From Limobrevibacterium gyesilva (lineage in GTDB: Bacteria; Pseudomonadota; Alphaproteobacteria; Acetobacterales; Acetobacteraceae): DNA of 64,000 bases. Both the position numbers and the translations under genes were made by a program. Below the pieces are notes generated by a model, which did not search any database, was not told the origin of the DNA, and worked only from the letters and a program-made list of their open reading frames with translations. Shown piece by piece: positions 17,893-28,111 of the stretch; the first letter of the stretch is position 1, and the number at the start of each line of letters is the position of its first letter. The stretch covers positions 1 through 64,000 of the forward strand of contig NZ_JAPDNT010000006.1 in NCBI RefSeq assembly GCF_025989185.1, given 5' to 3'.

Positions 17893-18313
17893 TAAGGCTG
17901 ACTGCGGCGCGGCGCATCTTCGCAGTCAGGGCGAGATCGGTCTCCATGCCTGTCAGCAGGAGCAGCATCAGGATGCCAAGCTGAGACACGGCGTCGAGCA
18001 TGCCCTTCTGCTCCCCGGTCATCGGGAAGATGGCGTGCTGGACATCGGGCAGCAGGGCACCCAGCGCGGAAGGGCCCAACAGGATGCCGGCGAGCAACTG
18101 TCCCATGATGGCGGGTTGACCGAGGCGCTGCATCCCTTCGCCAAGCAGCCGTCCGACGATCAGCAGCAGGACGATCTGCGTGACGAATAGGACCTCGGAG
18201 GGCTGCCTATGCGCTTCATTCGCCGCCAAGGTCGCTGGCGCCACTATGACCACAACGAAGGACGAGCCGAGCGAAGCGCCCGAGAACGACTTGATAGACT
18301 TGCGAAGACTCAT
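17893..18313 (-). pseudogene. CPA2-type cation/proton antiporter, N-terminal fragment cut by IS5
   Basis: The frame from 18313 encodes a signal-like N-terminus, then membrane helices typical of monovalent cation:proton antiporter-2 proteins: VLFVTQIVLLLIVGRLLG, GQPAIMGQLLAGILLGPSALG and LGILMLLLLTGMETDL. After about 140 residues it runs into the IS5 right end at 17892. Full-length relatives have about 400 residues or more. The missing part is not on the far side of the IS element, so the gene is destroyed rather than simply interrupted. Confidence 0.75.
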
Positions 18314-18786
18314 CGGTCACTCTATCGGTGCGTAGCCATGCCGATCACCGGAAATGGGACGGACACTCTCGTGGCGCTACGGGAGGCAGCCGCGGCCATT
18401 TCAGCCAGTGGCCGGGCCGCGACCTCCGGTCCGCGGAAACGCTCATCTCGCGGATGAGCCGACACGGTGTCACCGGACAGGAGCGCGCTGCGCCGGCTCT
18501 ACGTTCGATAGGTTACACGAGGACCGTTGTCACGGAGCCGGGTCCGGCAGCTCCGGCCCGTTGTTCCGCGGACTGTTCACCTTCCCGCTCACAGGTCACG
18601 TCCGCAATGTGGGATCCGGCGCAGGCCGCAGCAACGGCGCCGGATCGCCCTCTGCCTCGCCCAGCCAGAGAGGTCAGTCACCCTCCTCTAAGCCCGGATT
18701 TCCCCTATGAACGACAATATAGTTGTACGAATCGGCCAAATCTGCCCTGAATATCCGGACGTTACGTTGGTCATGGTAGTGGGTTC
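18314..18786. other. Non-coding stretch upstream of the antiporter fragment
   Basis: No gene is supported. Short frames on both strands are arginine- and proline-rich in the manner of random GC-rich DNA. It may hold the old antiporter promoter and the terminus of the IS1380 relic. Confidence 0.35.
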
Positions 18787-19078
18787 ATGGGACACCCAGC
18801 GGGTGAATCGGATGATAGCGCTCTGCGGGTCGGTTTTGACCGCCGCCTGAAGCTGGAATTCCATGGCAGCCGCATCACTTCCGATGACGGCATCCTGGTG
18901 CATCGAGAACTGGATGACGTGCTCGGCCTCACTGATCTCGCAGGTGCAGTGGCGTCGGCGTGCCGTCGGGACAAGAACACCCGTCATCTATAGACGGGGC
19001 AGTGGCGACAGTTCGTGTTTGGCCGCCTCGCTGGCTATGAGGACGTCAATGACGCCGTTATCCGGCATGATGATTTCG
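18787..19078 (+). pseudogene. IS1380-family transposase relic, N-terminal part
   Basis: Two blocks in one frame match the N-terminus of IS1380 transposases: LRVGFDRRLKLEFHGSRITS with RELDDVLGLTDLAG, then FVFGRLAGYEDVND about 60 codons later. Between them is an in-frame TAG (after NTRHL). The expected continuation and DDE catalytic core are absent beyond about 19078. This is a decayed fragment, not a functional gene. Confidence 0.75.
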
Positions 19079-19313
19079 GTGCCTTGCGTTCGGCTGATCC
19101 AAGATGCGGGTCGGCGCTATGGTGCGACCATCCGGGACGAGAGGCATCGGGAGCACGTAGGTGCGGGCAGGCCGTCGATCAGACTGTGAGCCGAGAGCTC
19201 GAGCTCGTTACGTGGCCGCCTCTGCGACTGGCCCGGATGCGCCGTGAGCGCGGATCTGTATGTGTCGTGTTGCCCGTTGGCTCCCGTCGGCTTAACCGAG
19301 GAGGGGCAGAAGG

Positions 19314-19852
19314 GTGCGTATCATCGGACTGGATATCCACCGCGTCTTCGCGGAAGCGGTGGCGCTGGAAGCCAGAAGCCTCATCCGGCTTGGTCGGATC
19401 GAGATGCGTCGAGACCGGCTGGCGGTGTTTGCGCGGTCGCTGACCCATAACGATCATGTCGTGATCGAGGCGACCGGGAATGCCGCGGCGGTGTCCGAGG
19501 TCTTGCGCCCGCACGCCGGTCGCGTGGTGATCGCCAATCCGCAGCAGGTACGGCTGATCGCGCACGCGAAGATCAAAACCGACAGCATCGATGCATCGGT
19601 GCTGGCCCGGGTCTACGCGAGCGGGTTCCTGCCAGAAGTATGGGTGCCCGACGAGCGGACCCAAGCGCTGCGCCGTCAGGTTACCCGGCGAAACCAGCTG
19701 GTACGCCAGCGCACGCGTCTGAAGAACATCGTGCAGTCGATCCTGCATTCGCACCGTGTCCCACCCTGTCCGGCAGCGGACCTCTTCGGTCCAAAAGGCC
19801 GCGCATGGCTTGCGGAACAACTCCTTCCCGTGGACGAGCGCTTTGCCGTGAC
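19314..19852 (+). pseudogene. IS110-family transposase, N-terminal fragment
   Basis: A GTG start preceded by a GAGGAGGGG stretch opens a frame with the DEDD RuvC-like catalytic domain of IS110. It shows IIGLDIHRVFAEAV (first Asp), HVVIEATGNA (Glu) and KIKTDSIDASVLARVYASG (two Asp). VTRRNQLVRQRTRLKNIVQ begins the linker helices. It breaks off after about 180 residues at LPVDERFAV, where an IS256 fragment in the opposite direction begins, so the C-terminal transposase_20 domain is missing. Inactive. Confidence 0.85.
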
Positions 19853-20410
19853 GAACACCAGGGCATAGAGCGCATCGGGCGGCCGGTTCTGCCATTCCGC
19901 CACCTGCTCCAGAACGGCATCGGTGACGACGCTGATCAGGTCCGGCGAGACGTCGATGCCGTAGAGCTCGCGCAGATGGCCCTGGATCTCGCGCACCGTC
20001 ATGCCCCGGGCGTAGAGCGAGACGATCTTCTCATCGAAGTCCGGGAAACGCCGGCGATATTTGGCGATCAGCTGCGGCTCGAAGCTGGCCTGCCGGTCTC
20101 TCGGCACCTGCAGTTCCAGCTTGCCGGTCCCGCTCAACACGGTCTTGCGGCTATGGCCGTTGCGGTGATTGCGCGGATCGCCCCCGTCCGCCTCGGCCCG
20201 CTCCGAGGCCAGGTGCTGATCCATCTCGGCATTGAGGATCCGCTCCGCTAACGCCTTCTTCAGCTCGTCCAGAAGCCCATCCTGCGCGAATACTTCCTGC
20301 GGATCCTTGCCCGCCAGCAACTCCTCGATCAACTCGGTCCGGATCGTCATATATCCCTCCTGCCCTCAGGGTAACTGTATGACCCTCCACACAAAATTTC
20401 CAACACCCCC
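19853..20410 (-). pseudogene. IS256-family transposase, N-terminal fragment with its left end
   Basis: From ATG at 20350 the frame encodes the N-terminal Mutator-type region: ELIEELLAGKDPQEVF, then DLISVVTDAVLEQVAEWQNRP at about residues 137-157. It stops matching after ALYALVF (position about 19853), so the DDE catalytic core is gone. Upstream, 20351-20410 has the GGGTAACTGTATGACC-like leader and a C-run expected near an IS256 terminus. It abuts IS110 on the left and an IS6-like fragment on the right. Confidence 0.8.
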
Positions 20411-20864
20411 CGGCTGCGAGATCGCGGTACTCGCTCAGCATGACGTCGACCAAAGCGCCGTCGCGATCGATCGCCCTATAGAGATACCGCCATCGGCCAC
20501 GCACCCGGATATACGTCTCATCAACGTACCAGCTCCGACCGACTCTGCCTTTGCGTCGCCGGCGCGAGTTCTCCGCCAATGCTGGCGTCAGCTTGGCTTC
20601 CCAATCGCGCACGGCCTCGTAGCTGAAGATGAACCCGCGTGTCAGGAACATCTCGGCAAGATCCCGCAGGCTGAGCTTGTAGCGCAACCGCCAGAACACC
20701 ACGAGAGCGATGACATCACTGGGATACTGTACACGATTGAGCACACCGGCGCTACGTTCGTTGAACTTCTTGCAGCGGTGCCCGCAGCGGAACCGGCGAT
20801 AGCCTTGCGTGGTCCGCTCAGGCCGCTCGCTGATAGACGTCGATCGACATTTCGGGCACAGCAT
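20411..20864 (-). pseudogene. IS6-like transposase, N-terminal fragment
   Basis: The first 30 residues form a zinc-ribbon-like CPKC motif with a CGHRC segment. The catalytic beginning of an IS6-type DDE enzyme follows: FWRLRYKLSLRDLAEMFLTR, then SWYVDETYIRVRGRWRYLYR with the first catalytic Asp in DET, then AIDRDGALVDVMLSEYRD. It breaks after about 150 residues where the IS256 end starts. The remaining catalytic part is missing. Confidence 0.8.
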
Positions 20865-22661
20865 CCCGTTTCATCCCCTCACACCGGAGACAGCGTGACC
20901 CATCCAACGACTGGCGCAAGGGCTGACAGAACCCTCGGAGGGGGCAGCACATCGACGCGTACCCGCCGCACGCGCAGTTTAATCGAAACAACTCTCACTC
21001 CCGTCGTAGCGACATTGCCTTGGTCAGCACCGGTCGCCCTTTCGCCCCGACGAGAGGACAGATCCCTCCCCGCTCCGCCGTCGAGTGACGCCCCCGTGTA
21101 TGCCTGACATCAGATCGGTACGGCCGACATCGTATTTGAGCCGCCTGCGAACGTGGCATCGGCATGCTTGGCCGATGTGCTGGAATCCGCTCGATGTCGG
21201 CCCGCAAGCTTGAGTTTCAGCGCGCCCGTCTCAGGTTTCAGTCGGCTGAAGTGGGCTTGGTGACGAGGGCCACCCGGGCCACATGGCCGGCTTGGAGCAT
21301 GCGCTGCACCATTCCCGTGGTGCCCCGGCTTACGACTGCGGGTGCCATACCCCGTGCCGATCGCAGACACCGACACCGGTGCTGTTTCCGAAAATGTGTT
21401 ACGCGATCCCGGAGTAACGGGGGGACGAGACCGAACTTGCGAAGAGGCAAACATCGGATGACGCGTCACCCGAACGAATGGCGGGGCGCCATAACTCGAG
21501 AGAAAGGCCGGTCTCGGCTGACAACGGCAGCGGTGGATCCCGACAGGGCGGCCGCAGCGGAGAGCTTCTGATAGCTAGGAAATTGCGCATTTGAACCGGC
21601 GTCTGCATTTGGTGTCGGTGCCCAGAGCGGCTCCCTGACGTCATCCAACCAACCGGTAGGCCAGCCGTGACTGAGGGTAGTCGTGAAACATCGGCGCGGA
21701 AGTCGCCGCATCGAGCGCTTCGGCTGCCTTTCCTCAGGTCTGGCCGCAGACCGAACAGCCCTTCGGTGCCTGGCAGAATGACGGCCACACTCCCCGGGCT
21801 GGAGGCCAGGAAGGCCGCCGTGACCCAGGGTCGCGGCCCGGCCCGTCATGCACCGCGCGACGGCGGACGTCAGGTGTGGCGGCACATCTACGAGGGCGTG
21901 ATCGCCTAGCGGCTCAGTACTGCCACAGCCAGGATGGGACCAATGCTTCGACACGAGGCTGGCAGAATGCCCCGGGACCCGTTGCCGTTCGCGCGGACCC
22001 AAGCGGCAAACGTGTTGCCCGAGTCCAGACAGGTGATCACCGACGCGCAGATCGGGATTCTGGGTGTGAAGGCGACGTTACCCCCAATGGCGGCACCGTA
22101 AAATACCGTATGGCTCCGGCAACCTGCCGTGGGCCTACGGCAGGTTGCCGTGTGTCCGAGCAGGATCGTTGCGGTCAGCTCTGACAGAAGGCCACCATCA
22201 ACCTGACCCGCGCGCTGGACCAGGGCCTGTCGGACACCCAGGCCGCAGCGGACTGCGCTGACAAACGGCGTGGTGTGTTCCTGCCCTGTCACGGCCCAGG
22301 CGCTTGGTGCGAATGGCGCTGGCCGATCCGCGCCGGAATACGGCGTCCCGGCTGATTGCGCCCGCGTTCCGTCTTTCCGGAATGCCGTTGCCCGACACGG
22401 AACAGGTGTTACGTCCTTCCTGATATGTGTTTCTCCATTCGGAACTTGTGTTCTCCGCTTTCGAAAGAGCCTGATCCAGCCGAGAAGTCCTGGGACCTGG
22501 ACGTGTGGCAACGCAACGGCGTGCTCGCGGGCCGAAGGTCAGCATGTGAAGGCAAGGCAGACGCCTAGCTTAGCGAGAGAGGTCCGACCAGAGGGAAGGC
22601 TGTTCAATCCGGCGTCGGCGCCTTCGTGTCGGGGCCACGACGAAGCAACAGGATGCCACCC
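20865..22661. other. 1.8 kb without a supportable gene
   Basis: Only short frames with biased Arg/Pro/Ser composition occur on both strands, none with a recognisable domain, signal or plausible ribosome site. The segment lies between two IS6-type relics and is probably degraded mobile DNA. The one clear structural feature is the perfect hairpin at 22117-22150. Confidence 0.45.
22117..22150. repeat. Perfect 14-bp inverted repeat (hairpin)
   Basis: CGGCAACCTGCCGT (22117-22130) is followed by six bases and then ACGGCAGGTTGCCG (22137-22150), a perfect 14-bp stem. No T-run follows. It could be an IS or transposon end, a resolution site or a terminator relic. Confidence 0.55.
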
Positions 22662-23485
22662 GGCATTGCCAAGTTAACAACGAGTGGCGCCTGGACGGAC
22701 GTTGGGCGAGGCTGGCGGGATGATACCACAGCCCAGCACCTATTACCGGCACCGGTTTCCGGCCGAGATCATCAGCCACGCGGCTTGGCTGTATCACGTC
22801 TTTGGCCTCAGCCTACGTGACGTCGAGCTGATCTTGGCCGAGCCCGACATCGTGGTGACCCACGAAAGCATCCGGCACTGGTGCCGGAAGTTCGGTGCCG
22901 GCTTCGCCAGAAGACTGCGCCGGCGACGACCGCAGCCCGGCGATACCTGGCACCTCGATGAGGTGTTCATCCGCATCCGCGGCGTGGTGCCCTATCTGTG
23001 GCGCGCGGTAGATCAGCACGGCGTCGTGCTGGACATCCTGGTGTAGGATCGGCGCAACGGCGCGGCTGCGAGGCGTTTCTGCAACTGCATGGGCTGAGAT
23101 ACAAGCCACGACGCCTCGTCACTGACGGCCTGCGCAGCTACGGTGTTGCTCAGCGAGCGGTTCTGCCCGATGCCCGGCATCGGACGAGCAGGTATTTGAA
23201 CAATCGAGCCGAGAAGTCGTATCGATCCACTCGGCGACGAGAGCGGCAGATGCAGAGGTTCAAGTCGCCAGATCAGGCATAGCGGCTCCTGTCGACGCAC
23301 GCCATGATCTACGGTCACTTCCGGCCACGGCGCCATCTCTTGCCCGCAGCCCGCGACCGTCGCGCGCGGTCGTAGACATTCCGGATCTGGCGACAGGAAA
23401 CCTGCGTCCAGCAAACAGCGTGATGCGTTGCTGTCGCCTGCCGATTGCCCTCCCACGTCTCGGCATCGGTTAAGTTGGCAATGCC
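22662..23485 (+). mobile_element. IS6-family element, decayed
   Basis: Ends are defined by GGCATTGCCAAGTTAAC at 22662-22678 and its near-perfect complement GTTAAGTTGGCAATGCC at 23469-23485, with one mismatch. The 824-base length is normal for IS6 elements. The eight bases flanking each side do not match, so no target duplication is preserved. The single transposase gene inside is broken. Confidence 0.8.
22720..23423 (+). pseudogene. IS6-family transposase with stop codons and a frameshift
   Basis: ATG at 22720 opens a typical IS6 transposase: FPAEIISHAAWLYHVFGLSL, then TWHLDEVFIRIRGV (first catalytic Asp) and LWRAVDQHGVVLDILV. An in-frame TAG follows at 23044, where relatives have a glutamine. 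Similarity resumes in another frame with LVTDGLRSYGVAQR (second Asp) and NNRAEKSYRSTRRRERQMQ (final Glu region), followed by two more stops before FRIWRQETC. The gene is dead. Confidence 0.85.
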
Positions 23486-23609
23486 GGCGGAGGAGATCAT
23501 CGGCAAGCTGCGCGAGGCAGACGTGGCATTGAGCCAGGGGCGGCTGTCGCGCTGCCGCTTGGATGGCTCTGGATCGCATTTGCTGCTGCCGTGAGTGAGC
23601 GGGGCGAGT

Positions 23610-24836
23610 CTAACTCGTTCGCACGCGCATCCCCTCGGTCAGGTTGATCGGTGGATTGAGGATAAGTTGATCGCCTGGCTTCAGTCCGTCGCGCGCCTCC
23701 ACCACGACGCCGCCGTCTGCCTCAAGGTCAAGCTGGCGAAGCTGCACCTTCCCATCAATGACGACGCTGACATTCAGCCCCGCGGCATTGAAGATCACCG
23801 CCTGGAAGGGCACGAGCACGACCGGATTCGCGCGATGCACCTGCAGATGAACGATGCCATAGAGGCCAGCCGTCAGCGTGCCGTCCTTGTTGTCGACAAC
23901 GACTTCCGCAAGCAGCGTGCGCGTGCAGTCGGCCAGTACCTGCGCGTTGCGCGCCACTTTGCCCACACACGTGCGGCCCGGCAGCTCCGGAATCGGGAGC
24001 GTCGCGCGATCGCCGTCCACGATGCCGAAGTAGCCGCTCTGCGGCACGTATACCTGCACACGCAGCACGTCCGTTCGCGCGATGGAGAATAGCGGCGTTC
24101 CGCTCGCCGCGTCGGCGGTGACGAGGCTACCAACGTCGATTTTCCGGCTCGTGATCACGCCGTCAAACGGCGCCGTGACCTGCTCGAAAGCCGCAAGCTG
24201 CTGCAGCCGATCGACGGCGGCGCGCTGCGCCACCACGTTCGCCTGCGCGACCGCCAGCGCCGCCTTGCTGGAGGCGAAGCTGAGCCGGTCCTGGTCGCCC
24301 TGCTGTCGGCTCGACCAGCCCTGGGCGACGAGTCGCGACGTGCGCGCATCGGTGACGCGGCCCAGTTCGGCATTCGCCTCGGCTTGGCCGACCGCCGCTT
24401 GCAACTGCGCCAGCTGTGCCTTCGCTTGGGCGAGCTGCTGATCGAGGTCGGGCGCCGCGATCACAGCGAGCACGTCGCCTCTGTGCACCTTGCTGCCGAT
24501 ATCGGCATCGCGGAAGCTGATATAGCCGGTGGCACGGGCATAGAGCGTCGCGCTGTCGAATGCCGCCATATTACCCGGCAGCTCGATCGTCCGCGGCCCC
24601 GTTTCGGCCTTCACGGTCACCGTGCGCACGATTGGCACCGCGTTCCGCTGCACCTCCAGCGCCGCGACCGTCCCTGCTTCGCGGCTGGCGTGACTTCAGG
24701 CGCCAACGCCGACCAGCAGCGCAACGGTGGCGACTGCACCAAGACCAAGCCTTCGGGCGATCCGCCGCCGCCGAAGTTCGTCCGGGGTTTGCTGCGGGTC
24801 CTCTCGAACCTCCGGCTGCACGGGCATATAGGTCAT
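23610..24836 (-). pseudogene. RND/HlyD-type efflux adaptor with in-frame TGA
   Basis: From ATG at 24836 the frame encodes a cytoplasmic tail and membrane anchor (LGLGAVATVALLVGVGA), then a TGA at 24696-24698 (codon 47). In the same frame it continues as a complete adaptor: LPGNMAAFDSATLYARATGY, an alpha hairpin, and FEQVTAPFDGVITSRKIDVG. The start overlaps the RND gene stop by ATGA, so the two formed an operon. Restart at the GTG at 24653 would give a 347-residue protein without its anchor. Probably inactive. Confidence 0.75.
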
Positions 24837-26500
24837 GGCGACGATCCTTGATACGTTAGGGACGCAGGTAGTTCGGCTTCCTTCTGCTCAAAACGACCGA
24901 TCACCGAATAGAGGTAGGGCACGAACAGCAGCGTAGTCATGGTGCCGACTATCACCCCGCCGATAACGGCGCGCGCGAGCACGGCGTTCTGTTCCTCGCC
25001 CGGGCCGCCGATTGCCATCGGCGTCATGCCGACGATCATCGCGGCGGCGGCCGTCAGCACGGGGCGAAGTCGTGTCGTGCCGGCGAACAACGCCGCCTGG
25101 AATGCGCTCATTCCGGTCTGCCGCTGCTCGCGCGCGAAGGTCACCAGCGGGATCGAGTTTGCCGAGGCAACGCCGACCGCCATGATAGCGCCCATCAGCG
25201 AGGGCACGCTGAGCGTCGTGCCAGTGACGAACAGCATCAGCAGTATGCCGGCGCCCGCACCCGGCAGCGCGAGCACCACGGCCAGGGGATCGAGGAAGCT
25301 CTGATAGTCGACCACCATCAGCATGTAGACGAACACCGCGGCGAACAGCAGACCAATCGTCAAATTGCCGCAAGCTGCGTGCATGCTCTCGATCTGGCCG
25401 CGGATAACGATGTGGTTGCCGGGCTTGAGCTGCGGCGCGACCTCGTCGACGATCCGTTGGATCACTGCCGCCGCGCTGGCGAGATCGCGATTCTGCACGC
25501 TGCCATAGACGTCGTAGACCGCCTGGATATTGGACTGGTTGTAGACGGACTGAACAGCAACACGCCTCGCTTCGGCAATGTTGCCGAGCATGTTGGGGAT
25601 CGGCGTGCCGTTGACGCTGGAACTGCTGGCGACCAACGTGTTGTCGAGCTGGGTCTTGTTCGAAATCCGGTATTCCGGCGTCTGCACCGCGAAATAGTAC
25701 GGAATGCCGTTCTTCGGATCGGTTCAGAAGTTGGGCGAGACCTGCTCCGACGATCTGAGGCTGATATTGAGGTCGTTGGCGGCCTCCTGCATGTTCAAGC
25801 CCAACTGCTGCGCCCGCGTGCGGTCGATCGTGTAGGAGAGTTCGGGCGCGTCGAGCTCCTGCTGCACGTGTGCATCGACGATACCCGGCACGGCGGCGAT
25901 CCTTTGCTGCAGCAGTGCCGCAATCCGCTTGTTGTTCTCGCGGTCGCGTCCCTGCACCTGCACGTCGATCTGCGTCGGCACACCGAAATTCAGCACCTGC
26001 GTCACTAGGTCCGCGGGCTGGAAGTAGAACTGCACGTACGGAAACGCTGTCGTCAGCTCACTGCGCAGCTTACGGATGATCTCCGCGGTCGGCCGGTGGC
26101 CCTCGGCGAGCTCGATCTGGATGACACCGTCGTTCACCCCGATCGTGCTGCCGTCGGTGAAGGCGAGGTTGTACGTGCGCTGCGGCAGGCCGATGTTGTC
26201 GAGCATCAGCCGCAGCTCGTTGGCCGGGATCTGCTCGCGGATGTTGTCCTCGATCGCCTGGAAGATCTGCTCAGTCCGCTCGATGCGCGTACGCGCCGGC
26301 GCACGGACATGCAACTGTATCAGGCCCGCGTCCACACCCGGAAAGAAGTCGGTGCCGACGAAGAGGGAGAGCGCGCCGGCGCCGACCACTACGGTCGCGG
26401 CCACGACAGGTATCAGTATCCGTCGGCGTAGGATGCCGGCGAGCAGCCAGCCATAGAAGTCGCGAAACCGGTTGAACCGTGCGTTAATCGCCGATCACCC
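24833..26500 (-). pseudogene. RND efflux permease, 5'-truncated and with in-frame TGA
   Basis: The frame from about 26500 to 24833 encodes the C-terminal half of an RND permease: helix 7 region with VGTDFFPGVDAGLIQLHVRAPA, porter segments, then LMGAIMAVGVASANSIPLV and TTRLRPVLTAAAAMIVGMTPMAIGGPGEEQ. A TGA at 25724-25726 falls in VSPNF-stop-TDPKNG, where relatives have tryptophan (TGG to TGA). The N-terminal half, with the proton-relay helices, is missing: the frame closes just beyond 26500 next to the integrase. Non-functional. Confidence 0.82.
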
Positions 26501-26574
26501 GGCGTCGCGCCTGCACGAACTGCTGCCGTGGCACTGGCGCACCCAATTCCCCGACCTAGCGGCCGCCTGAGCTG

Positions 26575-27915
26575 CTACATCTCACGGCATTCGCCGGAAG
26601 GATACGCAAAGGGTACGGGCTGAGCGGGAGATCTCTGACGCCTGAACGTGGTCACGGGCGGCACGAACAAGGGGGGCAGCTCGGCAACGCTGCGTTGCTC
26701 AATTGGTTCAGGCGACTGCAAGTTCCGCGAGCCGTGTATAAGATTCGGCTGGTAGTACCGGTTCAGCGATTTCAGATCGAGGTGACCGGTGATGCGCATG
26801 AGGTCCAAAGGATTCTTGTAGATCTCCGCAAGACGGCTCGCCGACTCGTGGCGCAGGTCGTGATACGTGAGGTCGCTGAGATACCCGAGTTCCTTCAGCG
26901 GGGCCGGGATATGCCTCACGCGCGCTCGCGCCAGCAGGCGGGCGAACCGCACTCTGAACGCCATCTGGCTCCCAGCAGGAAAAACCAGCGCAGATGGCTG
27001 CAGGCCACCAACCGGCATGACGGCCTCAAGCACGGCGATCGCCTGCGGCATTAACGGACGCAACTCGGGCCCCCGCTCCTTCCGGTGCTTCGCATTCTTG
27101 GTGCCGCGGTTGTGCCGGCCGCGACCGGTCACAATTTTCGCGTCAAGATCGACGTCGTGCCATCGGAGTGCGAACGACTCGCCTTGACGCATTGCCTGGG
27201 CAATCGCCCATTTCACTAGCCAAATGTCCCACTTGTTCTCTGACCGTGCTACCGCATCGTAAAGGTATTCCTCCTCGTTCTTCGGCGGCTCCTCGCCGCG
27301 GGCGGCCGCATGCCTCAATTGGGCGCGGCTCACGACTAGAAGTCTGCGGTCCCGCTTCGCATCTGCATCCGAGGGCCGCTCGACCAAATCCGCCGACGCT
27401 GGGTTCACGGCCAGCGGCAAGTACCACGGGTCCTTCCTTGCCCAATTCAGCACTGTCGCGAGTAGGTTCAGGCGCTTGACAACCGTACTCGGGGCGTAGA
27501 GCGACTGCTGGCGGTCCCTGAAGCCCACCACGGATTTCGAGGTAAGCTTCGACAGGACGACGTCGGCGATGAAATCGCCGAGGATTGCCGGGATGTGCCC
27601 AAGGCGGTCCTCCTCAGCGCCGCGCCGCAAGCCGCCGTCCTGCATCCGTTGGTCGACGAAGCTCTGGACCAATTCCTTTAGTTTAACTTTGTCCAGGGAT
27701 CGACGGTCTACGTACTCCCCTTTGCGGATCGCGGTGGCCGCGTCGTCAAGCTACTCTCGAGCAACCTTGGCGGTCTCGAATGTCTTGGTGACCCGGGTCC
27801 CGTCGATCAGCTTCCGGGCACGATACTGGTAGGGGCCGCGATAGGCGACACCCAGTGGCAGCGGCCTGCCCGTCGCCGGGTCGAGCGAGTTCTCTTTGGA
27901 TTTCGTGCGCGCCAT
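26575..27915 (-). pseudogene. int: Tyrosine-type site-specific integrase with internal amber codon
   Basis: ATG at 27915 begins MARTKSKENSLDPATG with an AP2-like N-terminal DNA-binding region. A TAG at 27751-27753 interrupts VARE-stop-LDDAATAIRKG; the frame then runs to 26575. The catalytic domain is visible: AMRQGESFALRW (first Arg), LTYHDLRHESASRLAE (His-x-x-Arg) and ITGHLDLKSLNRYYQP (His and catalytic Tyr). It lies about 60 bases from the tRNA-Glu 3' end, the classical position for an island integrase. Without amber suppression it would not yield full-length protein. Confidence 0.82.
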
Positions 27916-27974
27916 GGTCCACCGCCCCTTTGGGGGGACATCGGGCCAGAATTGGACCAAAAAACAAGAAAGAT

Positions 27975-28050
27975 TGGCGTCCCGTAGGGGATTCGAACCC
28001 CTGTTACCGCCGTGAAAGGGCGGTGTCCTAGGCCTCTAGACGAACGGGAC
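27975..28050 (-). tRNA. tRNA-Glu (anticodon TTC)
   Basis: A 76-nt cloverleaf with the CCA encoded. The acceptor GTCCCGT pairs with ACGGGAC, the anticodon stem-loop is CGCCCTTTCACGGCG with anticodon TTC, and the T arm contains GGTTCGAATCC. Its 3' end faces the integrase pseudogene, making it the probable attachment site. Confidence 0.96.
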
Positions 28051-28111
28051 TGCGACCGCGCGCTGGGTAGCCGAGGGCGTCCCGGGGGTCAAGCCCAACA
28101 CGGTGGCCCCG

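Larger units (their letters stand above)
1..27974. other. Accessory region / putative genomic island next to tRNA-Glu
   Basis: Everything left of the tRNA-Glu gene at 27975-28050 behaves as accessory DNA. A tyrosine recombinase (broken) lies immediately beyond the tRNA 3' end, at least seven IS families are present mostly as fragments, four coding regions are interrupted by nonsense codons, and long stretches lack genes. To the right of the tRNA, gene density is high and contents are housekeeping. The second attachment site is not visible here, so the left edge, and whether the whole stretch arrived as one unit, are unknown. Confidence 0.6.

Noticed and set aside
23610-27915. Stop-codon readthrough or TGA recoding as an explanation for in-frame TGA and TAG codons
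   Set aside because: Intact core genes such as glnA and phaC use TGA as their stop, the interrupted genes are also truncated or next to IS debris, and both TGA and TAG are involved. Decay is simpler.
1-27974. Second copy of the tRNA-Glu 3' end as the other attachment site
   Set aside because: I found no second match to the distinctive tRNA 3' segment inside the window; the other edge must lie outside or be lost.
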